Notes under the pieces: model-generated
What the model was told of the DNA's origin: nothing
What the model saw: only the letters and a program-made list of their open reading frames with translations
The model's database searches: none
Part shown: positions 24,567 to 34,688 of the stretch, piece by piece
Position numbering within the stretch: position 1 is the stretch's first letter
How the letters are laid out: the number at the start of each line of letters is the position of its first letter
Source of the DNA: Chryseosolibacter sp036402075
Lineage (GTDB): Bacteria; Bacteroidota; Bacteroidia; Cytophagales; Cyclobacteriaceae
Reading direction: 5' to 3'
Assembly: GCA_036402075.1 (NCBI GenBank)
Contig: DASWTP010000007.1
Location: 1 to 64,000, forward strand
Length of the DNA: 64,000 nucleotides
Program-made: the position numbers and the translations under genes

Positions 24567-26105
24567 ATGAATCGTTCCACCCTGCTCCAGGCCGTTTTAT
24601 GCGTGTTGGCAGCCTGTCAGATTCCTAAAGAATCCCGTCCCCCCAAGAAGTTCACTGAAGCTGTGGCGCCCCTGTACGACACCGCGCTGCAGCCGTTTTA
24701 CCATGGTGTTGCCTCTGGCGATCCTTTGAGAGATCGCGTTATCATCTGGACCCGCGTAACACCGGTTGACTCCGTGGAATTCATTCCCGTCAAATGGGAA
24801 ATTTCGGAAGACGAAACGTTTGCTGTTATTGTGCAGTCAGATACAACGTCAACTTCACCGAGCAGGGATTATACCGTAAAAGTCGATGCAGATGGTTTGT
24901 CACCCGGAAAAATTTATTTCTATCGATTTCATGCGCTCGGACAAACTTCTATGGTGGGTCGTACAAAGACACTTCCTGAAAAATCACCAGACAGCCTGAG
25001 GTTTGCCGTAGTCAGCTGTGCCAATTGGGAGTTTGGATACTTCAATGCATATGCTCGGATTGCCGATCGCGAGGTTGACGCAGTGATTCACCTTGGCGAC
25101 TACATCTATGAGTATGCTACCGGAAAATACGGAAATAAGAATTCAGATCGTAAGAATCTTCCCGCTCATGAAATTGTGACACTATCCGACTACCGCATAA
25201 GATACTCGCAGTATCATCTTGACGAAGGATTAAGGAAAGTGCGCCAGCAACATCCGTTAATTACCGTATGGGACGATCATGAAGTTGCCAATGACGTCTA
25301 CACGCTAGGGGCGGAAAATCACCAGCCCGAAGAAGGGGATTTTATGACGCGAAGAGATGCAGCAAAAAAAGCGTATTACGAATGGCTGCCGATCAGGGAA
25401 AACGAAAGGATTTACCGCGCTTTTCAGTACGGTGATCTGGCCGACCTCGTCATGCTCGATGAACGGCTGGAAGGACGTGTGAAGCCCCTGGACAGCATTA
25501 ACGATCCGGCTTATAAAGGCGAGTATCGAACCATGCTGGGCAGAGACCAACTTGAATGGTTTCAAGATGAATTAAAAGATGGAAAACGTTGGAAGATCAT
25601 CGGCAACCAGGTTATGTTTACTCCCATTGATCAAAGTGCTGGCAATGCCAAGCAGGGTGTGAACCTCGACAGCTGGGGCGGTTACCCTCTTGAACGAAAC
25701 AAGATTTCAGAATTTATTCAAACAAATTCAATCAAGGACGTCATATTTCTGGCGGGAGACACGCATGCCTCCTGGGCACTTGAAGTGATCAACGATCCAA
25801 TAACGTCTGCTCGAAAGTCAAAAGCTCCGTTTGCCATCGAACTTGGCACCACCAGCGTCTCTTCGGGGAATGCAAACGAGTATGCAGGGGATGCAGAAGT
25901 AATTGAGCGGGAAAAAACTTTTGTTGCACGGAATCCGCACCTGAAGTACACGAACCAGCGTGATCATGGATATTTGCTGCTGACGCTGACAGCAAACAGC
26001 CTAATTGCCGAATGGTACTTTGTTGACGAGCTCTTGCGGAAAAGTGCGAATGAACGCCTCGGAAAAAATTTCACGATCAAGCGTGGTATCCCGGCACTGC
26101 AGTGA
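24567..26105 (+). CDS. PhoD-like alkaline phosphatase/phosphodiesterase lipoprotein
   Basis: A 512-residue protein with a lipoprotein signal (LAAC, C17). It has the PhoD layout: an N-terminal Fn3-like domain (about 45-135, FYHGVASGDPLRDRVIIWTRV, which is a family hallmark), then a metallophosphatase domain with HLGDYIYEY (about 175-183), VWDDHEVAND (about 234-243) and LAGDTHASW. PhoD enzymes release phosphate from phosphodiesters or teichoic acids, using calcium and iron, outside the cytoplasm. GH3 follows after 66 bases but has its own promoter-like sequence. Confidence 0.92.
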   Translation: MNRSTLLQAVLCVLAACQIPKESRPPKKFTEAVAPLYDTALQPFYHGVASGDPLRDRVIIWTRVTPVDSVEFIPVKWEISEDETFAVIVQSDTTSTSPSRDYTVKVDADGLSPGKIYFYRFHALGQTSMVGRTKTLPEKSPDSLRFAVVSCANWEFGYFNAYARIADREVDAVIHLGDYIYEYATGKYGNKNSDRKNLPAHEIVTLSDYRIRYSQYHLDEGLRKVRQQHPLITVWDDHEVANDVYTLGAENHQPEEGDFMTRRDAAKKAYYEWLPIRENERIYRAFQYGDLADLVMLDERLEGRVKPLDSINDPAYKGEYRTMLGRDQLEWFQDELKDGKRWKIIGNQVMFTPIDQSAGNAKQGVNLDSWGGYPLERNKISEFIQTNSIKDVIFLAGDTHASWALEVINDPITSARKSKAPFAIELGTTSVSSGNANEYAGDAEVIEREKTFVARNPHLKYTNQRDHGYLLLTLTANSLIAEWYFVDELLRKSANERLGKNFTIKRGIPALQ

Positions 26106-26123
26106 AAATCTTTGGTACAAGAA

Positions 26124-26154
26124 TTTAATTTCTCTGGGTTTACGTCTATTTTTG
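26124..26154 (+). promoter_or_regulatory. Putative promoter of the GH3 gene
   Basis: TTTA (26124-26127), 19 bases, TATTTTTG (26147-26154). One mismatch to the Bacteroidota consensus; the ATG lies 17 bases after the -7 box. Confidence 0.55.
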
Positions 26155-26171
26155 AAGTTACTTGAATTTGC

Positions 26172-27698
26172 ATGGGACTGATTAATTCGATTTTGACATG
26201 GGTGATGAAGAAACGCATTCATCAGATCGAGTTATTCATGAAATACCCGCATGACGTTCAGGAAGAACTTTTCAAACGGCTGCTCGCAAACGGAGAAACC
26301 ACCCAGTTTGGCAACCAGTTTGGATTCTCCGATATCCGCAATTACGACCAGTATCGGGAACGGATCCCAATCTTCACTTACGAAAAGATGTTCCCTTACA
26401 TCCAGCGAACCATGCGTGGTGAGCAGAATGTACTATGGCCGTCTGAAATAAAATGGTTCTCGAAGTCATCGGGCACAACCAACCAGCGCAGCAAATTCAT
26501 TCCTGTTTCCGAAGAGGCTCTGGAAGAATGCCATTTCAAAGGAGGCAAAGACTTGATCTCCATTTATGTCAACAACTATCCAGATTCCAAACTCTTTGAC
26601 GGAAAAGGATTGGCTGTGGGCGGAAGCCATCAGATAAACGAGTATGATTCTTCAGATTCGTCCTTCTATGGTGACGTATCTGCGGTAATCATGCAAAATT
26701 TACCTCCATGGGCACAATTCATTCGTACACCAAGCCTGGAAACGGCATTGTTGGGAAACTGGGAGGAGAAAATTGAGAAGATGGCCCTTGAAACTTCAGA
26801 AGTAAACGTAACTAACATTGCAGGCGTTCCGACATGGACAGTATTGCTGATTCAGCGCATTGTCGAGTTGAAAAAGAAAAAGCACATCCTTGAAGTTTGG
26901 CCCAACCTGGAAGCTTTTTTTCATGGTGCCGTTGCGTTCAAGCCTTACAGGAACTTGTTTGAGTCACTCATCCCAAAAAGCGATATGCACTATTGGGAAA
27001 CATACAACGCGAGTGAAGGTTTTTTCGGGATCCAGGACCAAAAGAATTCTGAGGAGATGCTGCTGATGCTCGACTATGGAATTTTCTATGAATTCGTTCC
27101 GGCTGATGAGATCGATCACGAAAATCCCAAAGCAATCGGATTATCTGAGGTGGAGCTGGGAAAGAATTACGCGATGATTATTTCGACCAATGCAGGGCTT
27201 TGGCGTTATAACATTGGCGACACAATAAAATTCACATCCCTCAATCCGTTTCGGATCAAGATCTCTGGCCGTACCAAGCATTTCATTAATGCGTTTGGAG
27301 AAGAAGTGATCATTGAAAATGCGGAGGCCGCAATCACAAAAGCATGCGAAGCCACAAACGCGATTATCGACAATTTCACTGCTGCCCCCGTATATCTCGA
27401 GAAAGGAAAACGCGGTGGGCACGAATGGGTGATCGAGTTTAAGAAAAGTCCCGGCAGCCTGATGGAGTTTGCCAAAGTACTGGATTCCACCTTACGTCAG
27501 GTTAACTCAGACTATGATGCGAAACGCAAACACGATCTTGCCTTGATTGGGCCGAAAGTTCATAGCGTAAAGCAAGGCACTTTTTACGAGTGGATGAAAA
27601 GGCGCGGAAAACTTGGCGGACAAAATAAGGTGCCCAGGCTCTCTAACTCTCGGGAGTATGTGGATGAGATCCTGGCCATGCTCGCTGAGCGAAAATAA
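26172..27698 (+). CDS. GH3 auxin-responsive-promoter family protein (acyl-adenylating enzyme)
   Basis: A 508-residue cytosolic protein of the GH3 branch of the adenylate-forming superfamily. Plant GH3 enzymes join amino acids to auxin or jasmonate; bacterial members are common in Bacteroidota and uncharacterised. All three nucleotide-binding motifs are seen: SSGTTNQRSKFIPVS (about 99-113), YNASEGFFGIQ, and RYNIGDTIKFTS, followed by ISGRTKHFINAFGEEV at the start of the C-terminal lobe. An adenylation and acyl-transfer reaction is therefore likely; the acid and acceptor are unknown. It follows the PhoD gene but has its own promoter-like sequence. Confidence 0.9.
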   Translation: MGLINSILTWVMKKRIHQIELFMKYPHDVQEELFKRLLANGETTQFGNQFGFSDIRNYDQYRERIPIFTYEKMFPYIQRTMRGEQNVLWPSEIKWFSKSSGTTNQRSKFIPVSEEALEECHFKGGKDLISIYVNNYPDSKLFDGKGLAVGGSHQINEYDSSDSSFYGDVSAVIMQNLPPWAQFIRTPSLETALLGNWEEKIEKMALETSEVNVTNIAGVPTWTVLLIQRIVELKKKKHILEVWPNLEAFFHGAVAFKPYRNLFESLIPKSDMHYWETYNASEGFFGIQDQKNSEEMLLMLDYGIFYEFVPADEIDHENPKAIGLSEVELGKNYAMIISTNAGLWRYNIGDTIKFTSLNPFRIKISGRTKHFINAFGEEVIIENAEAAITKACEATNAIIDNFTAAPVYLEKGKRGGHEWVIEFKKSPGSLMEFAKVLDSTLRQVNSDYDAKRKHDLALIGPKVHSVKQGTFYEWMKRRGKLGGQNKVPRLSNSREYVDEILAMLAERK

Positions 27699-27734
27699 AG
27701 TTTTGCGCTTGGGGTGCGCTACAAAAGCAAGGGA

Positions 27735-28667
27735 TTATTTCTTCTTCACAATCGAATAATCAGTTTCAATTTTCACGGTCATAGGAATCTCCATATCCTG
27801 GGGAATCATTCCGCCAGCGAGTAACGTCATCGTGCCCTTTAGATCGGAGACAATCTTGACATCCTTGGGCCAACCAGTTTTTACATCTACATTGGCGTGC
27901 ATTGTTTGTGTGCCGTTGAGGTCTGACTTCGATTTCATTCCGTTCACAAGATTGTTCACCTTGTCTTTATCGATCGTCTTCAGGTCTCCTTTGCATGATA
28001 CGACCGCAACACCCCCATCGGCACTTTTCAAATTCCACGTATTCTCGATTGTCATCGGGAAGTTTACAGCCTGCACGGATGAGGTGTTCCACGAATCACC
28101 TGCCTTCACCGGGTTTTCCGGATAGCTGACCAAACCATTTTCGAGCAACGTCTTAATCGATTTCTCATTGATAGTTTGTTTTAATGTCTTTTGCGCCTTG
28201 CTAACCACATCAGCATCCAGGTCAAGCGATGCCAGGCCTGAATAAAGATTTTCAACGCCTTCCACGGCTTCTACCTTGCCAGTCTTCGTCAACAAAAAGA
28301 AAAATGTTTTGCCCGTCAGCGCTTTCATAATTTTGTTTCCATCTTCTTCCTCCGGTCCATCGCTGTCCATGCTCATGCTCATAATGAAACTGTGGGTCAG
28401 CATTTTCAGCTTCGTGTACTGCGTTTCGATTCGCGCTGTACCCTTTTCGTCTACGCTCTTAATTTTCAGCAGCATTGTTCCGCCAAGTGTGCCATCCATT
28501 TTCATCTCTCCCATCCCCGGCAAAACCTGCACGGCATTTTGCTTCGAGCGTTGAACATATTCGTACTCCTCGCCCGGTTTGAATTTATATTGGAGGCTGA
28601 CGTTGCCGGAGGGCACACCGAAGCCAGCACATACCGCAACGATCAAAAACATAACCACACTCTTCAT
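27735..28667 (-). CDS. DUF6263-like exported protein
   Basis: A 310-residue exported protein with a signal peptide (hydrophobic MFLIVAVCAGFGV). It begins with YKFKPGEEYEYVQRSKQ and continues as a beta-rich chain, which fits the DUF6263 pattern of Bacteroidota (by memory only). It contains methionine-rich stretches (FIMSMSMDSDG). No catalytic motif is visible. It lies three bases before the stop-proximal end of the UPF0316-like gene upstream and is probably cotranscribed with it. Function unknown. Confidence 0.7.
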   Translation of the reverse strand: MKSVVMFLIVAVCAGFGVPSGNVSLQYKFKPGEEYEYVQRSKQNAVQVLPGMGEMKMDGTLGGTMLLKIKSVDEKGTARIETQYTKLKMLTHSFIMSMSMDSDGPEEEDGNKIMKALTGKTFFFLLTKTGKVEAVEGVENLYSGLASLDLDADVVSKAQKTLKQTINEKSIKTLLENGLVSYPENPVKAGDSWNTSSVQAVNFPMTIENTWNLKSADGGVAVVSCKGDLKTIDKDKVNNLVNGMKSKSDLNGTQTMHANVDVKTGWPKDVKIVSDLKGTMTLLAGGMIPQDMEIPMTVKIETDYSIVKKK

Positions 28668-28670
28668 AGA

Positions 28671-29279
28671 CTAGTCTCGTTTTATACTTTTTAACCACGA
28701 ACCAATACTCCACCGGGTGCTCTCCTGCACAACGGTTCCGCTCTCTGCGGCACGGTTTACTTTTTCAACCGTGTAAAACGCACTCGGCAATATTTCCTTT
28801 AAGGTCATCAGCAGGTCTTCAAGGTTCTCCCGCTGCAATACGGTGAACACCAGGTTCTCATGTCCGTCCGGGCCGATGGCATTCACGTGCGTGTACCGGT
28901 TTCGTTTCTCATTGAGGTATTTTAGCAACGATGCGATATCCCTGCGTGTAATGATCCTCACGATCACTTTTCCGTAGGCAATCCTTTCTTCAATGATCAT
29001 GCCGACAAAGATGCCGGACGCAAAGCCTGCGGGGTACGCTACGTAACACAACCAGTTGTCCATATGCTCAAAGATCTGGCGGATGGCCATCAGCCAGATG
29101 AGAGACTCAAAAAATCCGAGTACGGTAGCCGTCCAGCGCCTTCCGCCAAGAACATAAATTATTCTGATGGTATTGATCGAAACATCGCTTATGCGGGCAC
29201 AGAAAATCAGCAGTGGCAAAAGGATAAAGGTGAAGACATCGGGATTAAGGCCGAGTGTGTCCGTGAAAAAGTGTTCCAT
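28671..29279 (-). CDS. UPF0316/DUF2179 membrane protein
   Basis: A 202-residue protein with three hydrophobic helices in the first 110 residues (FILLPLLIFCARISDVSINTIRIIYV, WLMAIRQIF, FASGIFVGMIIEE), followed by a soluble DUF2179-type domain with YTHVNAIGPDGHENLVFTVL. This is the layout of the UPF0316 (YebE-like DUF5698 plus DUF2179) family. Members are suggested to be transport or sensing proteins, but no function is established. It lies between radA and the DUF6263-like gene, all on the minus strand. Confidence 0.85.
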   Translation of the reverse strand: MEHFFTDTLGLNPDVFTFILLPLLIFCARISDVSINTIRIIYVLGGRRWTATVLGFFESLIWLMAIRQIFEHMDNWLCYVAYPAGFASGIFVGMIIEERIAYGKVIVRIITRRDIASLLKYLNEKRNRYTHVNAIGPDGHENLVFTVLQRENLEDLLMTLKEILPSAFYTVEKVNRAAESGTVVQESTRWSIGSWLKSIKRD

Positions 29280-29317
29280 GGTGCTTTTGCTTTTATTAAA
29301 AAATCACGCCTGTGAGG

Positions 29318-30691
29318 CTAACCAAAAAGGTCTTCAAATACTTCCGTAAGCTTGCCAAAAGATTTGACTTGTATTTTAGTATTTCGTTGGTCCAGTGCTT
29401 TTTGGTTGAATTTTGAGATATAAATCTCCTTGAACCCAAGTTTTTCTGCTTCCGAAATGCGCTGTTCGATTCGGTTCACTGCGCGGAGCTCACCACCGAG
29501 GCCGACTTCAGCGGCAAAACACGCTTTATCTGACACTGAGATTTCTTCCATAGAGGAAATAATTGAAATGCAGATAGCCAGATCAATGGCTGGATCTTCG
29601 ACCTTGATCCCTCCGGCCATGTTTAGAAATACATCTTGCTGGCCCATTCGAAAGCCGCACCTTTTCTCCAGCACTGCCAGCAACATATTTAGACGTTTCT
29701 GATCGAATCCCGTGGGTGTCCGTTGTGGCGTTCCATATGAAGCCGGGCTAACGAGCGACTGAATTTCAATCAGCAGGGGCCGATTGCCTTCAATGGTTGC
29801 CCCTATTGTGACGCCACTCACCGTGCCGTCTTTCTGCGAGATCAAAATCTCTGATGGGTTTGAAACTTCGCGCAGACCATTTCCCAGCATCTCGTAAATA
29901 CCAATTTCAGAAGTGCTCCCGAAACGATTCTTCGTTGTTCGCAGAATTCGGTAAGCGAGGTGCCGGTCGCCCTCAAACTGCAACACGGTATCGACCATGT
30001 GTTCGAGTACTTTTGGCCCTGCCAACATGCCATCCTTGGTGATATGACCGATGAGGAATACAGGAGTGCTTGTTTCCTTTGCAAACTTCATTAATTCTCC
30101 GCTGCACTGGCGAACCTGGCCTATACTTCCCGCAGATGATTCCATCTGTTCCGAGTAAAGGGTTTGGATCGAGTCGACAATGACCACGTGAGGTTCGAGC
30201 AATTCAATGCTTTTAAAGATGTTTTTCGTGTTCGTTTCGGTAAGGATATAAAAGTTCTCCGAATCGTCATTCATTCGCTCTGCACGCATTTTAATCTGCT
30301 GCTCGCTCTCTTCGCCCGACACATAGAGCACCCGTTGGTTTTTTAACCGTAATCCCGCCTGCAGCATCAGGGTGGACTTCCCGATCCCTGGCTCGCCTCC
30401 AATGAGAATCAGCGAGCCCGGCACCACACCTCCTCCCAGCACGCGATTGAGCTCGTTATCACCCGAATTCCATCGAATATCGCGAGCTGTCTCAATTTCA
30501 TTAAGCGTTCGAGGTTTCGCCTGCCGTTGTTTCGTTGATTCCTGGCGCCATTCGTTTTTTGTCGGCTCCTGTTTTGATACCACCTCTTCCGCGAACGAAT
30601 TCCATGAGTTACAGGAAGGACATTTGCCCAACCACTTCGCTGATTCGTAACCGCAACTTTGGCAATAAAATACTGTTTTCGATTTCGCCAC
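29318..30691 (-). CDS. radA: DNA repair protein RadA
   Basis: A 457-residue RecA-related ATPase that helps process branched recombination intermediates. An N-terminal zinc finger has C10, C13, C24, C27 (CQSCG...CPSC); next come Walker A GEPGIGKST (about 99-107), the RadA-specific KNRFG motif and a C-terminal Lon-like domain (VFLNMAGGIKVEDPAIDLAI). The start codon is GTG; it places the zinc finger in the usual position. Divergent from the DUF3857 pair with a 110-base gap. Confidence 0.96.
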   Translation of the reverse strand: MAKSKTVFYCQSCGYESAKWLGKCPSCNSWNSFAEEVVSKQEPTKNEWRQESTKQRQAKPRTLNEIETARDIRWNSGDNELNRVLGGGVVPGSLILIGGEPGIGKSTLMLQAGLRLKNQRVLYVSGEESEQQIKMRAERMNDDSENFYILTETNTKNIFKSIELLEPHVVIVDSIQTLYSEQMESSAGSIGQVRQCSGELMKFAKETSTPVFLIGHITKDGMLAGPKVLEHMVDTVLQFEGDRHLAYRILRTTKNRFGSTSEIGIYEMLGNGLREVSNPSEILISQKDGTVSGVTIGATIEGNRPLLIEIQSLVSPASYGTPQRTPTGFDQKRLNMLLAVLEKRCGFRMGQQDVFLNMAGGIKVEDPAIDLAICISIISSMEEISVSDKACFAAEVGLGGELRAVNRIEQRISEAEKLGFKEIYISKFNQKALDQRNTKIQVKSFGKLTEVFEDLFG

Positions 30692-30801
30692 TGAGTAAAG
30701 TATTTAAGAATTGGGCACGGGTGCTATTTTGTACACATCGCGCACAAAAATGAGCAAGATTTTTTGTTAATTGAAGCGAAAACCTAATCTACCTCTCTAT
30801 C

Positions 30802-32781
30802 ATGACAAAACTTGTCACAACCGCTCTCGCGCTCCTCTTCTCATTTTCTGTTTTCGCCCAAAAACCTGCGATAAAGTTTGGAGAAGTGCCGATGGAGGCG
30901 TTGACGATGAAAAATTATCCTGGGGATTCAAGCGCAAACGCGGTTATTCTGGGAGACTATGGATCATCCACGATTGATTATTCGGAAAGCATGGGGTTCA
31001 TGCTCAAGTTTGAGCGAACCACGCGCATCAAAATCCTGAAAAAAGAAGGTTTCGAATGGGCCGACTACGAAATACCGTTATACCGCGATGGTGGCACTGA
31101 CGAAAAGATCGTAGTGTTGAAAGCTCAAACCACAAATCTTGAGGAAGGCAAAGTGGTTGAGATCAAAGTGAAAAATGAATCGATCTTTAAAAGTGACGAG
31201 AACGAGAACCTCCGAATTGTGAAAGTAACATTTCCTAATGTGAAGCAGGGATCGGTGCTCGACATCACGTATAAAATCAGTTCTGAGTTCTTCACGAACC
31301 TCCAGGACTGGCAGTTTCAACACACCATACCAACCGTAGTGAGCGAATACCGGGCAAACATTCCCGAATGGTTTCATTACGAGAAGTACACGCAGGGCTA
31401 TGTGATGCTGGCGGCAAATGATCATAAGCTGGAACACACGTCTGTACACTTATCGGGTTCATCTACCCCCCTTCAATTCCGCGAAGACCGCTACCGATGG
31501 GCTGCTGAAAACGTGCCCGCCTTCAAAGCTGAGCCATACCTAACCACCGAGAAGGACTATATTTCAAAAATCAACTTTGAGCTTGCGTCAGTTACATTCC
31601 CCAACTCCGCTCCAAAGATTTACCTCGGCAGCTGGGCCGACATCAATAAATTTTATCTCGAGCATGAGTATTTCTATCGTGAAATTACCGGAAACAACTT
31701 TCTGAAGAAACTTGCGGAAGAAGTTACCGCAGGACTCTCGACCGACCAGGAAAAGATTGCCGCACTAAACAGTTATGTGAAGAACAATTTTAGCTGGAAT
31801 GGTTCATTTCGGAAGTTCCCGAGCAACTCGCTTAAGAAAATTGTTGACGAGAAAAAGGGAACGTCTGCTGATCTCAACTTGCTGCTGGCGTCATTGATGC
31901 AGAAAGCCGGCTTTGACGTAAGCCCTGTGCTCATCAGCACAAGGGACCACGGTTTCATTCGCGAGGCAATCGCCATTGCATCACAATTCAACTCCGTCAT
32001 CTGCCACGTCAAGATTGGTGAAAAGTACCTGTTGCTTGACGCAACCGATCCCCTGCTACCAACAGGAGTATTACCGCAACGTTGCCTGAATGGACGCGGC
32101 TTTGCGATTGGGGCATCAGGACCAACATGGGTTGAACTCACCTCGCCTGTGAAATCAAAAACATATGCCAATGCAGATTTCCTTATTGATGCCAACGGTG
32201 CCATAAGCGGAAAACTCACAGTTGATCGATCTGGTTACTCTGCGCAGGCTATGCGCTCTCAATATCTTAGCAAAGGCGAAGAAGAATATGTGAAAAGTTT
32301 TTCTACCGGAAAATCCTGGCAGATCAGTAAGAGCGAGATTAAGAATCTAAAGGAAATCAACGAGCCATTTAAGGAACGTTACGACCTGAGTCACGATACC
32401 CATGCTGATGTTTCCGGAGACATTATCTATCTCAATCCGTTTTTGATCATGCGCGAAGAATCAAATCCGTTCAGGCTCGAAACGCGGGAATATCCGGTTA
32501 GTTTTGGAAGTATGGTGGAGCGATTTTACGTTGGGAAGTTCACGTTGCCGGACGGATACGCGATCGATGAAGCCCCTCAAAACCGAATAATTGCGCTCCC
32601 GGGCAACGCAGCAAAGTTTTCATTCAACGTAGCCGCGTTTGGAAATCAAATCACCATCACCAGCGTGCTGCAAATCAACCGCGACATTTTCCTGCAAGAC
32701 GAGTATCCGAACCTACGTGAGTTTTATAACCAGGTTGTGGCGAAACAGGCCGAACAAATTGTAATTAAAAAGAAACAATAA
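30802..32781 (+). CDS. DUF3857 exported protein with degenerate transglutaminase domain
   Basis: A 659-residue exported protein (signal peptide cut at VFAQ). Residues about 60-230 form the DUF3857 beta domain; about 310-420 form a transglutaminase-like fold. At the place of the catalytic cysteine stands KKGTSADLNLL (353-357) and at the place of the histidine FNSVI (396-400), so both are missing, while the aspartate region LLDATDP remains. It is therefore probably a structural or binding protein, not an enzyme. The next gene, a paralogue with an intact site, begins on the last base of this stop codon. Confidence 0.85.
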   Translation: MTKLVTTALALLFSFSVFAQKPAIKFGEVPMEALTMKNYPGDSSANAVILGDYGSSTIDYSESMGFMLKFERTTRIKILKKEGFEWADYEIPLYRDGGTDEKIVVLKAQTTNLEEGKVVEIKVKNESIFKSDENENLRIVKVTFPNVKQGSVLDITYKISSEFFTNLQDWQFQHTIPTVVSEYRANIPEWFHYEKYTQGYVMLAANDHKLEHTSVHLSGSSTPLQFREDRYRWAAENVPAFKAEPYLTTEKDYISKINFELASVTFPNSAPKIYLGSWADINKFYLEHEYFYREITGNNFLKKLAEEVTAGLSTDQEKIAALNSYVKNNFSWNGSFRKFPSNSLKKIVDEKKGTSADLNLLLASLMQKAGFDVSPVLISTRDHGFIREAIAIASQFNSVICHVKIGEKYLLLDATDPLLPTGVLPQRCLNGRGFAIGASGPTWVELTSPVKSKTYANADFLIDANGAISGKLTVDRSGYSAQAMRSQYLSKGEEEYVKSFSTGKSWQISKSEIKNLKEINEPFKERYDLSHDTHADVSGDIIYLNPFLIMREESNPFRLETREYPVSFGSMVERFYVGKFTLPDGYAIDEAPQNRIIALPGNAAKFSFNVAAFGNQITITSVLQINRDIFLQDEYPNLREFYNQVVAKQAEQIVIKKKQ

Positions 32782-34688
32782 TGATGCGCTTCTTTCTTCT
32801 GTGTAGTCTGCTCTCGTGTCGCTTAGCATTTGGGGGCGATCCCAAGTATCCGGTAAGTGCAATTCCTGAGGAGCTCAAATCGAATGCGAACGCTGTTTTC
32901 CGAGAGAATACTTCAGTGTTTACTATTCTGGCGCGCGACAAAGCAACACATTACGTCCATCAGGTTATTACTATCTTCAACGCCAAAGCTAAACAGTACG
33001 CTTCCGAGGCTGTCGACTATGACAAATTTAGAAAAGTAAGATCGATTACGGCTGCAGTTTATGACGCCTCAGGAAAGCAGGTCAAACGATTGAAGGATAA
33101 GGAGATCGAAGATGTCAGCGCGGGAGGGGGCGACCTATTCAGTGATGATCGCTTCAAATATTTTGATCTCGCACAGGGTACCTACCCTTACACTGTAGAA
33201 ATTGAATATGAAGTTGACTATAAGTTCTTGTATTATATCCCATCATATACAGTTCTTGCCGATGAAAATGTTTCCTGTGAAAAAGGATCATTCACGTTAA
33301 GGTACCCGTCCGCCCTAAGACCGCGTTTCAAGCTTTTTCAAATCGACCAGCAGGGCACAGAGCAGCCAACAAGTGATGGCTTGTTATCAAGATCCTGGAA
33401 TTTTGAAAAAGTGTTGCCCGTTAAAATTGAAGCGTACGGACCTTCATTTTGGTCGATCGTGCCGGTGATTCGTGCCGCGCCCAGTGATTTTGAATATGAA
33501 AATTATGTTGGAGTAATGAACACCTGGGATGAGTACGGAAAGTGGATTGCTTCTTTAATTAAGGGAAGAAACATTCTGCCCCAGGCGACTAAAGACAAAG
33601 CACTTCAATTGACAAAGGATGCTTCGACAAAAGAAGAAAAAATAAGGATCCTATATGAGTACCTGCAGGGGAGAACGCGTTACGTAAGTATTCAGCTTGG
33701 TATTGGCGGGTACCAACCCTTTGAAGCCTCTGTGGTCGATCAAAACGGCTATGGCGATTGCAAAGCGCTGTCCAATTATATGACTGCGCTGCTCGATGCT
33801 GTCTCCATTCCGAGTCATTATGCATTGATCAATGCCGGTTTCAGAGCTCGCTTGTTAGATGAAGACTTTCCAAGTAATCAATTCAATCATGCGATTGTGG
33901 CCGTCCCACTGGAAAAGGACACCGTTTGGCTGGAATGCACAAGTCAGACAGACCCGTTTGGGTACCAGGGGTTTCACACTGGTGACCGCAAAGCGCTTTT
34001 GATAACAGACAATGGGGCAAAAATTGTAAAAACAAAACACTATACGGCTGAGGAAAATGTGCTCAGCCGCACAGCAGATGTATTTCTCGAAGCAACAGGT
34101 GATGGGCACGCGAAAATTCGAACGACTTATTCAGGTTTGCAATATGAAATGAGAGGCGTGAGTAACGTATTGAACGCGCAAGCCGATGAACAGAAGAAAT
34201 GGATACTTGAAAGTATTCGCATACCAACGTTCGACCTGACGAAATCGAATTTCAAGCATTTCAAGACACGAATCCCTTCTGCCATTGTTGAACTCGAACT
34301 TGGACTTCGAAGGTACTGTACTGTAAGCGGGAAGAGAATGTTCCTTATCCCAAACTTGATGAACCGCTCAACGCATATCCCGGAAGCGATGGAAAACAGA
34401 AAAACGAATATTGTGAGTCATTTGACATTTACTGACATCGACACGGTTCAATACCATGTGCCGGAAGATCTGTATCCGGAAGTGCTACCAGGTGCGGTGA
34501 GCATTAAATCACAATTTGGCGAGTATGAATGCTCGTTTAAAATGGACCAGGGGTCAGTGGTGTACATTCGCAAACTGAAAATCTTCAAAGGCAACTTTCC
34601 GCCAACAGCATACAGTGACTACGTGGAGTTCTTCAAGAAGGTCAATCGGGCAGACAACACGAAGATCGTCTTTCTCGGTAAGACATGA
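32781..34688 (+). CDS. DUF3857 exported protein with intact transglutaminase-like domain
   Basis: A 635-residue exported protein with a short signal (FFLLCSLLSCRLAFGG). The DUF3857 domain (about 35-215) precedes a transglutaminase-like domain with NGYGDCKALSNYM (C327), FNHAIV (H370) and WLECTSQTDPFG (E385 or D391 as the acid). The ring of motifs is complete, so cysteine protease or transglutaminase-like activity in the periplasm is possible. It starts ATGATG; the first ATG overlaps the previous stop by one base. The stop directly abuts the stop of the convergent SDR gene. Confidence 0.88.
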   Translation: MMRFFLLCSLLSCRLAFGGDPKYPVSAIPEELKSNANAVFRENTSVFTILARDKATHYVHQVITIFNAKAKQYASEAVDYDKFRKVRSITAAVYDASGKQVKRLKDKEIEDVSAGGGDLFSDDRFKYFDLAQGTYPYTVEIEYEVDYKFLYYIPSYTVLADENVSCEKGSFTLRYPSALRPRFKLFQIDQQGTEQPTSDGLLSRSWNFEKVLPVKIEAYGPSFWSIVPVIRAAPSDFEYENYVGVMNTWDEYGKWIASLIKGRNILPQATKDKALQLTKDASTKEEKIRILYEYLQGRTRYVSIQLGIGGYQPFEASVVDQNGYGDCKALSNYMTALLDAVSIPSHYALINAGFRARLLDEDFPSNQFNHAIVAVPLEKDTVWLECTSQTDPFGYQGFHTGDRKALLITDNGAKIVKTKHYTAEENVLSRTADVFLEATGDGHAKIRTTYSGLQYEMRGVSNVLNAQADEQKKWILESIRIPTFDLTKSNFKHFKTRIPSAIVELELGLRRYCTVSGKRMFLIPNLMNRSTHIPEAMENRKTNIVSHLTFTDIDTVQYHVPEDLYPEVLPGAVSIKSQFGEYECSFKMDQGSVVYIRKLKIFKGNFPPTAYSDYVEFFKKVNRADNTKIVFLGKT

